Made by a program: the position numbers and the translations under genes. The notes beneath the pieces are model-generated. The model did not search any database, was not told the DNA's origin, and was given only the letters and a program-made list of their open reading frames with translations. This document shows positions 57,143 through 64,000 of a stretch of DNA of 64,000 bases, piece by piece. The stretch spans positions 62,001-126,000 of the forward strand of contig CAJXMO010000008.1 of the NCBI GenBank assembly GCA_913056495.1. Direction: 5' to 3'. Origin of the DNA: an uncultured Alteromonadaceae bacterium. GTDB lineage: Bacteria > Pseudomonadota > Gammaproteobacteria > Enterobacterales > Alteromonadaceae. Position 1 is the stretch's first letter, and every line of letters starts with the position of its first letter.

Positions 57143-57748
57143 ATGTCAGTATTAGTCGGTCGTCCAGCTCCGGATTTCACAGCTGCTGCAGTATTAGGTA
57201 ACGGTGAAATCGTTGAAGATTTCAAATTAAGCGATGCAATCAAAGGTAAAAAAGCAGTTATCTTCTTTTACCCATTAGATTTTACTTTTGTTTGTCCTTC
57301 TGAGTTAATCGCTTTTGACAAGCGTTTTGCTGAGTTCCAAAAACGCGGTGTTGAAGTAATTGGTGTATCTATCGATTCTCAATTTACTCACAATGCATGG
57401 CGTAACACAGCTGTAAATGACGGTGGTATTGGTCAGGTTCAATATCCGTTAATTGCAGACGTTAAACACGAAATCTGCCAAGCTTATGATGTTGAACATC
57501 CTGAAGCGGGTGTTGCATTCCGTGGTTCTTTCTTAATTGACGCTGAAGGTGTTGTTCGCCATCAGGTGGTTAATGATTTACCATTAGGCCGTAATATCGA
57601 TGAAATGTTACGTACTATTGATGCATTAAACTTCCATGAAGAGCATGGTGAAGTATGTCCTGCTGGCTGGCAGGAAGGTGATAAAGGTATGGACGCAAGC
57701 ACTGCTGGTGTGGCTTCTTACTTATCAGAAAACGCTGACAAATTATAA
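57143..57748 (+). CDS. typical 2-Cys peroxiredoxin (AhpC/Prx1 type)
   Basis: 201 residues. Peroxidatic Cys51 in DFTFVCPSEL and resolving Cys172 in EVCPAGW; Arg and Thr of the active site are present. Reduces hydrogen peroxide and organic peroxides in the cytoplasm. Codon use is biased toward AT-rich optimal codons, suggesting strong expression, in line with the consensus promoter and GGAGA ribosome site. Two terminators follow. Confidence 0.95.
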   Translation: MSVLVGRPAPDFTAAAVLGNGEIVEDFKLSDAIKGKKAVIFFYPLDFTFVCPSELIAFDKRFAEFQKRGVEVIGVSIDSQFTHNAWRNTAVNDGGIGQVQYPLIADVKHEICQAYDVEHPEAGVAFRGSFLIDAEGVVRHQVVNDLPLGRNIDEMLRTIDALNFHEEHGEVCPAGWQEGDKGMDASTAGVASYLSENADKL

Positions 57749-57773
57749 TTCGTAAGAATTAGTTTTAGTTTTT

Positions 57774-57805
57774 AAACCGCTTAATTAATTTTAAGCGGTT
57801 TTTTT
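57774..57805 (+). terminator. peroxiredoxin terminator 1
   Basis: AAACCGCTTAA, six-base loop, TTAAGCGGTTT followed by five more T residues, 26 bases after the stop. Confidence 0.9.
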
Positions 57806-57883
57806 GTTTTTAGGCCTGCATAATTTTTTTTGTCGACTATAGTTAAAAACGTAGTTTAGAGATATGTGTGCTTGAGGTATGTT

Positions 57884-57917
57884 GCCGACTTATTTGAATG
57901 AATAAGTCGGCTTTTTT
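57884..57917 (+). terminator. second plus-strand terminator
   Basis: GCCGACTTATT, six-base loop, AATAAGTCGGC and six T residues. It lies 79 bases beyond the first terminator, with no gene between; either a backup or the end of a small RNA. Confidence 0.85.
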
Positions 57918-57946
57918 GTATCTGTAGACTTGTGCTGATGCCTGAG

Positions 57947-58720
57947 TTATTTAAAAAAACTGGAATAACTAATCATAATCCCTAAGCTCGTATCCCGCTC
58001 GGTCAGAGGACTGTCTGTAATAGAAGTATCATACCAGGTATTATTGATATTGCCTCTGATAAAACCACCCCAAAGCGGGCTGGATATTGTTAAACCCAGA
58101 CTTTTATTGAGTGCTGATTCTGCTTGGTAAAAAGCACGTTCAGCGGTCGCTTCTGATGCTCTCACGCCATAGTAGTAGTCAACATTGTTATCATCCAAAT
58201 AGGTCAATTCTATATTCGGTTCTATCGCAACCGGACCATATCTATATTGCTTTCCTATCTTAAAATTCGTTTCAATACCGTTCGAACGAGATAAAGCATC
58301 GGCTCTAAAGCGGCTCGAAAACGTCCAGCTTTCCCGTTTATAGTTTATGGCTAAACCAGCATCCATAGAAAATTCACGATCTTCCATACCCTTAAAGTAA
58401 TCACTATCCGATTCGTCAAACCCTTCAAACCTGGGGGATATTAAAGCCGATAGGCGCCAATTACTATTTTGGTAAACTTGATAGCTGATAAAAGGGCCAA
58501 CTATCGATAACTTTTCACCCCGATAACCAACTAAAGGTAGCGGAATAAACCTTTGGTCATAGCCTTTATAAATCTCACGCTTAACAGCTAAACCTATGCC
58601 ATAAGTTAACCCTTGTGGTTGGGTAAATTGGCCAGAAGATGGTTTATCTGCTGCATTAGCACTTTGGCAAAAAATTAAAAGTAACGGAAATAAATAGCCG
58701 CAAGTCAATTTCATTTTCAT
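57947..58720 (-). CDS. MipA/OmpV family outer-membrane protein
   Basis: 257 residues. Signal peptide ending near ANA (residue 23), then a beta-strand-rich body with alternating hydrophobic residues (GLTYGIGLAVKREIYKG, FIPLPLVGYRG, GPFISYQVY) and an aromatic C-terminus (SSFFK). The MipA/OmpV family includes scaffolding proteins and porins; the exact role is not determined by sequence. Single minus-strand gene. Confidence 0.88.
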   Translation of the reverse strand: MKMKLTCGYLFPLLLIFCQSANAADKPSSGQFTQPQGLTYGIGLAVKREIYKGYDQRFIPLPLVGYRGEKLSIVGPFISYQVYQNSNWRLSALISPRFEGFDESDSDYFKGMEDREFSMDAGLAINYKRESWTFSSRFRADALSRSNGIETNFKIGKQYRYGPVAIEPNIELTYLDDNNVDYYYGVRASEATAERAFYQAESALNKSLGLTISSPLWGGFIRGNINNTWYDTSITDSPLTERDTSLGIMISYSSFFK

Positions 58721-58967
58721 AAATCCCTAATGGTAAGTTAACTATCCCAGATACGGAAAAAACAGAGGTTGGATCATTAATTATTTTAATGATTGTACTT
58801 TGCATTTAGATGACGTACAAACTTACTTCATTTCATCGTAAACTATTGATTAATTAGTTGAGTGAGCTATCAGTTTTCACAGATATATCTGGTTTGACTA
58901 CAGAGTTTATGTGAAAATGCGGGTCCTAACTAGCCCTATTATTATAGCTTCAAATCACTATCACATT

Positions 58968-60053
58968 ATGAAAACAGCCTTAGCCCAAGTTGATTTATCC
59001 GCATTAAAACATAACCTTGCCCAAGTGAAAAAGTTAGCCAGACGGAGCAAAGTTATGGCTGTCTGTAAGGCTAATGGATATGGACATGGTTTGGTTAAAG
59101 TTGCCCAGGCTCTGGATGATGCTGATGCTTTTGGTGTCGCCAGAATTGAAGAAGCGCATAAACTGCGCTCAGCTGGCATTATTAAAACCATTGTTTTACT
59201 CGAAGGTTTTTTTGAGGCTAAAGATATTGCCAGCATTGCGGTTAATCAATTTGAAACCGTTGTTCACAGTGAACAACAACTCAGAGAGCTGGAACAGGCT
59301 GCGGCTTTATATAAAATTGACCGTCCAATAAAAGTATGGCTTAAAATTGATACTGGCATGTCACGTTTAGGAATAGACCTGTCTCAGGTTGAGTCCTTTA
59401 TTTCACGTTTAAAAGCATGCCCTTGCATTCATCCTGAAATTATTTTGATGACTCACCTGGCATGTGCAGATGAATTGGGCAATGATTATAATCAATATCA
59501 GCTCGCACAATTTCAACAAGCCAGTTCGGCTTATTCTTTTGCACATTCTATCGCCAATTCTGCAGCGACTATGGTTCTGGAATCGGCTCGTCAGGATTGG
59601 GTCCGACCTGGCATTATGTTATATGGTGTGTCACCGATTGAACGGGAAACCGGACAAGATAGAAATTTGAAACCCGCAATGACTTTATCGAGCCAACTGA
59701 TTTCAGTTAAAACGATAAAAGCCAATACAAATGTAGGTTATGGCAGTACCTGGCAATCGTCACAGCAGACTCAATTAGGAGTTGTTGCTATTGGCTATGG
59801 CGATGGCTATCCGCGCCATGCAAAAAACGGTACGCCCGTATTAATTAATGGCCGAATTGTGCCGTTAGTTGGGCGAGTGTCAATGGATATGATCACTGTT
59901 GACTTAGGTTCAGACGCGACAGATAAAATTGGTGATACTGCCATTTTATGGGGGGAAGGGTTACCGATCGAAAAAGTAGCTGAGTCGGCCGATACAATTG
60001 CTTATGAGATACTTTGCCAACTGACCAGTCGGGTTCGCTGGGTGTATAATTAA
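58968..60053 (+). CDS. alr: alanine racemase
   Basis: 361 residues. A PLP enzyme converting L- to D-alanine for peptidoglycan. Catalytic Lys34 in AVCKANGYGHG, the second catalytic Tyr in NVGYGSTW, and the C-terminal beta domain with RVSMDMITVDL. ATG 58968 gives the family N-terminus MKTALAQVDL; upstream in-frame starts (58911, 58917) would add a 19-residue extension without similarity. Its usual partner dnaB is not adjacent. Confidence 0.92.
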   Translation: MKTALAQVDLSALKHNLAQVKKLARRSKVMAVCKANGYGHGLVKVAQALDDADAFGVARIEEAHKLRSAGIIKTIVLLEGFFEAKDIASIAVNQFETVVHSEQQLRELEQAAALYKIDRPIKVWLKIDTGMSRLGIDLSQVESFISRLKACPCIHPEIILMTHLACADELGNDYNQYQLAQFQQASSAYSFAHSIANSAATMVLESARQDWVRPGIMLYGVSPIERETGQDRNLKPAMTLSSQLISVKTIKANTNVGYGSTWQSSQQTQLGVVAIGYGDGYPRHAKNGTPVLINGRIVPLVGRVSMDMITVDLGSDATDKIGDTAILWGEGLPIEKVAESADTIAYEILCQLTSRVRWVYN

Positions 60054-60187
60054 TCAGCTGATTTAGTTAAATGAGCATTGTTTAGTAATTTAAAATCGCG
60101 TATAACAGTAAAAGGATTTAAACGTCGAGTGCCAGCTTGACGTGAATCATAAAAAATAAAATATGATTGATAGGGACCCAATTATAC

Positions 60188-61237
60188 ATGAATCAGTATC
60201 ACATTCTTATTGTGGATGATGTCGCTGACAATATTCAAGTCGCGATGAATATGCTCAAGGAACAAGCCTACCATTTCACCTTTGCACTTAATGGTCAGCA
60301 AGCTCTGGATTTAAGTCTGGAACATGAATTTGATTTAATTTTATTAGATATTATGATGCCAGGCATGGACGGCTACCAAGTCTGCCAGTCTTTAAAAAAG
60401 AATGACAAAACAAAAGAAATCCCGATTATATTTCTGACCGCAAAAGTGGACGTCGATTCAATCGCAAAGGGCTTTCAGCTCGGTGCTGTTGATTATATAA
60501 CTAAGCCATTCCATTCAGAGGAGCTTATTGCCAGAGTCAAGAATCATCTTGAGTTATATAACGCCAAGCAAACGCTTAAGTCATTAAATCTGAATCTGCA
60601 AACCAATTTAGTCCATAAAGAAAAACGCTATATGACTGAGCTGGAAGATAGTCAGAAAGAAATGATTTATGTATTAATGGAGTTGATGGAGGCCACCTCT
60701 GATGAAACCGGCAGTCATATCAAACGGGTATCTGAATATTCTCGTTTATTAGCTTATCATTACCCCAGCCTGAATGACGCCGATTGTGAAACTATATATC
60801 ATGCTGCGCCCATGCATGATATTGGCAAAATTGCGATACCTCAGGATATTCTTCATAAGCCAGGCAAGTTAACTGCTGAAGAATTTGATGTCATGAAAAC
60901 CCATACAACAAAAGCGCATGACATTTTGAGAATGTCTAAGCGAAAATATATTCAGGCCGCAGATATTATCGCCTGTCAGCATCATGAAAAGTGGGATGGC
61001 AGTGGTTACCCAAATGGCTTAGCCGGTAAAAATATTCATATTTATGCCCGAATTGTTTCTCTGGCCGATGTATTTGATGCTTTAACCCATAAACGAAAAT
61101 ATAAAGATGCCTGGCCGGTTGAAGATGCGCTGACCTATATTATTGAGCAAAAGGGGCATCAATTTGAACCTTTGCTAGTAGATATTTTTGTTAAACATTT
61201 TGATGAGTTTTTAAAAATAGCCGAATTAGATGACTAG
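60188..61237 (+). CDS. HD-GYP response regulator (RpfG-like)
   Basis: 349 residues. Receiver domain (1-120) with Asp54 in FDLILLDIMMPG and Lys in ITKPFHSEE, a linker helix, then an HD-GYP domain (about 150-345) with MHDIGKIAIPQ (metal-binding HD) and HHEKWDGSGYPNGLAG (GYP), all intact. Predicted c-di-GMP phosphodiesterase controlled by phosphorylation. ATG 60188 is preferred over an in-frame TTG at 60167. It overlaps the next sensor gene by eight bases. Confidence 0.92.
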   Translation: MNQYHILIVDDVADNIQVAMNMLKEQAYHFTFALNGQQALDLSLEHEFDLILLDIMMPGMDGYQVCQSLKKNDKTKEIPIIFLTAKVDVDSIAKGFQLGAVDYITKPFHSEELIARVKNHLELYNAKQTLKSLNLNLQTNLVHKEKRYMTELEDSQKEMIYVLMELMEATSDETGSHIKRVSEYSRLLAYHYPSLNDADCETIYHAAPMHDIGKIAIPQDILHKPGKLTAEEFDVMKTHTTKAHDILRMSKRKYIQAADIIACQHHEKWDGSGYPNGLAGKNIHIYARIVSLADVFDALTHKRKYKDAWPVEDALTYIIEQKGHQFEPLLVDIFVKHFDEFLKIAELDD

Positions 61238-64000
61238 ATTTTTTCTGCTGGCCATAGGATGGCTGTTTGCATTACAAGTTAATGCAATTGAATGGACAAC
61301 AATAGAAGCTGACTGGTTAAAGCAACAAAAAACGCAAAACCGAGTCATACATTTAGGCTCGGACTATGCTTGGCCTCCTTTTGATTTTATTGATACTCAA
61401 AACCGCCATCAGGGAATCTCTGCTGATATTTTGGCTTTAATACAAGCGAAAACCGGGCTCAGGTTTGAAGTTCATTCTGATGTTTGGAAAAGTGTGATGG
61501 CACAAATGTCAAATAATCAGTTAGATGGGTTAGTTTGTGCTGCCGAAACACCTCAAAGAAGTGCCTACCTAAATTTTACAGAGCCTTATGCCGTGATGCC
61601 GCTGGCGATTGTTGTTCAAAATGGCAATCACAGTATTAAATCAATAGCTGATCTAATTGGCAAAACCGCTTCAATTAACTCTGGATCTTATTTGCACGAA
61701 TGGCTCAAAAAAAATCATCCGGATATAAAACTAAAGCTTGCTCAGTCAAATGTAGAGGCGATTGAAGCTGTCTCATTTGGTCAGGCTGATGCTTATCTCG
61801 GTAACATTGCAGTTGCGACCTATACCATTAAAAAGCATTATTTTACCAATTTAAAAGTGACCGCAAAAATAAATGAACTGGCAACTCAAACCTCGATTGC
61901 GATAAGCAAAGAACAGCCTGTTTTATTTTCCGTTATGGAAAAAGCCCTTCAGGATATTAGTATTGAAGAGCGGTTAGCGATTCATCATAAATGGTTTAAA
62001 GCGTCCGAAAGTCACAGTCTTGTTCTGGATGAAACTGAGCAAAACTGGCTCCGTCAGCAGGGTAAAATTACCGTTGGTATCGACCCCAAATGGCGATCTT
62101 TTACATACCAAGATAGCCATGGTGATATAACCGGGTTGTCGGTTGAAACCATTCGTTTGCTTGGTCAAAAGTTAGGGCTATCGATTGAGTTTAAAGCCAG
62201 CAGTTGGCCGCAGAATCTGGCTAAACTGAAACAAGGCCAAATTGACCTTGTCATTGCTGCCTATAAAACCAAAGCGCGCCAGAGTTATGCTGAGTATTCC
62301 CAACCCTATTTTTCGGCAATTAACTACTTTTTCAAGCGAGCTGATGTAAAAGGCAGCTCGTTGGCTGAAATGAGTGGAAAAACGCTTGCTGTCACTCAGG
62401 GGCATGCTTATATCGAGCGTTTCAGACAATCTTTTCCGCACATTAAAATTTTAGAAACACGTCATTTAGATGAATCTATCGAAGCTGTACTTTCCGGCAA
62501 AGCCGATCTGATATACGAGACTTATGCTGTGCTGACTAGCGCATTAAAACGGCAAAAAATATACGATATTCTGCCTTTTCTTTCAGCCAAAGATAATGAA
62601 CTGACGCAACTGCATTTTATGGCGAATGCACAAAACCCTATGTTAATTCAGTTACTCAATAAAGCGCTGAATAGCACTTCTGTAGAAGAAAGAAAAGAGA
62701 TTGAACTGCGGTGGTTTAGCGGGGTAGACAAAACAGAGCAAAATTCATTATCCCCTATTTTTTCAACTGAAGATATTTCCTGGATGCTGGATAATTCAAA
62801 GGTTCGTTTTGCGGGTGATCCCAATTGGCTGCCTTATGAAGCGATTGATGACAAGGGAGAATATGTTGGCATAGTTGCCGATTATCTTAAAAGAGTAGAG
62901 CAGCAAAGTTTGTTGAGGTTTGATTTAGAGCCTACATCAAGCTGGCAGGAAACACTGGCCCTCTCAAAGCGTAATCAGGTCGATGTCATTTCGGGGGATA
63001 TAGATGATGCTGTACTGGCGAAAAATTACCGTCCGATATCCGCTTATTTTTCCAACCCCATTGTGATTCTAATGCCAAAGCAAGCAAGTTTCATCAATCA
63101 CCTGAACGAATTACGTGGGCAAAAAATCGCGGTCATTAAAGGCTATGGCTATACACACAAGCTTAAAGCGCATTATCCGAACCTGAATTTTCTTGAGGTA
63201 GACAATGCCGAAAGTGCAATGCAGGGCGTTGAGCAAGGCCTATATGATGCTGCTTTAATGTCGCTCGCCAAAGCTCGGTATTTACTGATTCAGGCTGATT
63301 TTTTAAATGTTAAAGTAGTCGGTAAAACCGATATTGAAATGCAGGTGACGCTGTTTGTGACTAAGTCCAAACCTGTATTGCACCATTTATTAGATCAGTT
63401 AATGCAAACTATCGCAAAGCAACAGGGAGCTGAGATATTAAATAACTGGACTCAAATTACTTTGCTTGAAAAAACAGACTATAACTTGATTGCCAAAGTC
63501 ATTATAGCCGCCGTAACTATATTGCTCTTTATTATATTCTGGAATCTTAAACTGAAAAAGGAAGTCACACGACGAGAAGAAACCGAACGTTTATTAGCCT
63601 TGGAAAAAGAAAATTTTCAAGCATTATTTGAACAAGCGGCAGATGCTCATATTCTGCTAAAGGATGACAGAATCATCGCGACGAATAATGCTTGCCTGAT
63701 TTTATTAGGAGCGCGCCATAAATCTGAAATTATCAATACCAGTTTATTGGAATGGTCGCCCAGTTTTCAGCACGGACACCACAGCAGTTTTAAAAAATTA
63801 AATTCCGCGCTTAAGCTTGCTAAAGAAAGTGGTGGCAATCGCTTTGACTGGCAATGTTTACCGGTTACCGGTGGGCTTTTTTGGGTCGATATTGTTGCTG
63901 TACCGATAAAATACCAAGGTGATCCCTGCCTTTATTTAACCTTACGCGATAAAACGGAACAAAAGCGTTTAGAGTCCCGTTTAAAAGATAATCAAGCGCA
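61230..64000 (+). CDS. BvgS-like sensor kinase with three periplasmic binding domains (3' end missing)
   Basis: Open through the right edge; about 923 residues visible. Signal peptide (MTRFFLLAIGWLFALQVNA), then three SBP_bac_3/Venus-flytrap domains: about 35-255 (GSDYAWPPFDF), 270-490 (GIDPKWRSF) and 510-740 (AGDPNWLPYEA). A membrane helix at about 752-772 (KVIIAAVTILLFIIFW) is followed by a PAS domain (about 795-910). The kinase part must lie beyond the window. It probably phosphorylates the overlapping HD-GYP regulator. BvgS has two flytrap domains, so three is notable. Confidence 0.88.
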   Translation, partial: MTRFFLLAIGWLFALQVNAIEWTTIEADWLKQQKTQNRVIHLGSDYAWPPFDFIDTQNRHQGISADILALIQAKTGLRFEVHSDVWKSVMAQMSNNQLDGLVCAAETPQRSAYLNFTEPYAVMPLAIVVQNGNHSIKSIADLIGKTASINSGSYLHEWLKKNHPDIKLKLAQSNVEAIEAVSFGQADAYLGNIAVATYTIKKHYFTNLKVTAKINELATQTSIAISKEQPVLFSVMEKALQDISIEERLAIHHKWFKASESHSLVLDETEQNWLRQQGKITVGIDPKWRSFTYQDSHGDITGLSVETIRLLGQKLGLSIEFKASSWPQNLAKLKQGQIDLVIAAYKTKARQSYAEYSQPYFSAINYFFKRADVKGSSLAEMSGKTLAVTQGHAYIERFRQSFPHIKILETRHLDESIEAVLSGKADLIYETYAVLTSALKRQKIYDILPFLSAKDNELTQLHFMANAQNPMLIQLLNKALNSTSVEERKEIELRWFSGVDKTEQNSLSPIFSTEDISWMLDNSKVRFAGDPNWLPYEAIDDKGEYVGIVADYLKRVEQQSLLRFDLEPTSSWQETLALSKRNQVDVISGDIDDAVLAKNYRPISAYFSNPIVILMPKQASFINHLNELRGQKIAVIKGYGYTHKLKAHYPNLNFLEVDNAESAMQGVEQGLYDAALMSLAKARYLLIQADFLNVKVVGKTDIEMQVTLFVTKSKPVLHHLLDQLMQTIAKQQGAEILNNWTQITLLEKTDYNLIAKVIIAAVTILLFIIFWNLKLKKEVTRREETERLLALEKENFQALFEQAADAHILLKDDRIIATNNACLILLGARHKSEIINTSLLEWSPSFQHGHHSSFKKLNSALKLAKESGGNRFDWQCLPVTGGLFWVDIVAVPIKYQGDPCLYLTLRDKTEQKRLESRLKDNQA

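Overview
The window reads as chromosomal DNA of a marine gammaproteobacterium of the Alteromonadales (Alteromonas/Catenovulum-like). The evidence is gene order and enzyme content: murB-birA-coaX followed by tRNA genes, ald / ftsK-lolA-rarA-crcB-serS, tusDCBE next to a YccA/BI-1 gene, uvrY-uvrC-pgsA-tRNA-Gly, many c-di-GMP proteins, and a laminarin-type GH16 / TonB receptor / GH3 cluster. The assignment rests on pattern recognition only. No phage, plasmid, integrase, transposase, rRNA or CRISPR array was seen.

Layout. 0-5 kb: a DUF3859 protein and an unusual membrane protein with a Csx16-like N-terminus and a CARF-like C-terminus, then murB-birA-coaX and tRNA-Thr and tRNA-Leu. 5-13 kb: a minus-strand operon (GGDEF/EAL protein, small membrane protein, Sel1-like protein), DUF445, a minus-strand Hpt / PleD-like regulator / argR run, DUF1289 and a PIN-PhoH ATPase. 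13-23 kb: rapA, an RluA-type pseudouridine synthase, a short inverted-repeat element, DUF3530, an AcuI-like reductase, an orphan periplasmic binding protein, a NUDIX hydrolase and an EAL-HDOD protein. 23.5-31 kb: an operon of patatin-like protein, split PqiA, PqiB and PqiC, then a YfiR/YfiN-like pair. 31-42 kb: ald, the ftsK to serS block, tusDCBE, a BI-1 protein and tRNA-Ser.

42-53 kb: a LytS/LytT-type two-component system followed by a likely laminarin utilisation locus, with a secreted GH16 lipoprotein carrying three repeated accessory domains, a TonB-dependent receptor and an ExoP-like GH3 lipoprotein. The receptor would import oligosaccharides released by the GH16 enzyme, and the GH3 enzyme would trim them to glucose. 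53-64 kb: uvrY-uvrC-pgsA, tRNA-Gly, bfd, a peroxiredoxin, a MipA/OmpV porin-like protein, alr, and an HD-GYP response regulator overlapping a BvgS-like sensor that runs off the right edge.

Two themes stand out. Second-messenger signalling is dense: two GGDEF/EAL proteins, one GGDEF regulator, one EAL-HDOD, one HD-GYP, and one protein apparently built to sense a different cyclic nucleotide through a CARF domain. Non-coding elements are also frequent: a 201-bp element with perfect 20-bp terminal inverted repeats, two related 7-bp tandem arrays just downstream of tRNA genes, a 38-bp perfect palindrome, and several strong terminators. The best candidate for an undescribed system is the Csx16-TM-CARF protein at 549-1823, which sits among housekeeping genes with no CRISPR locus nearby.
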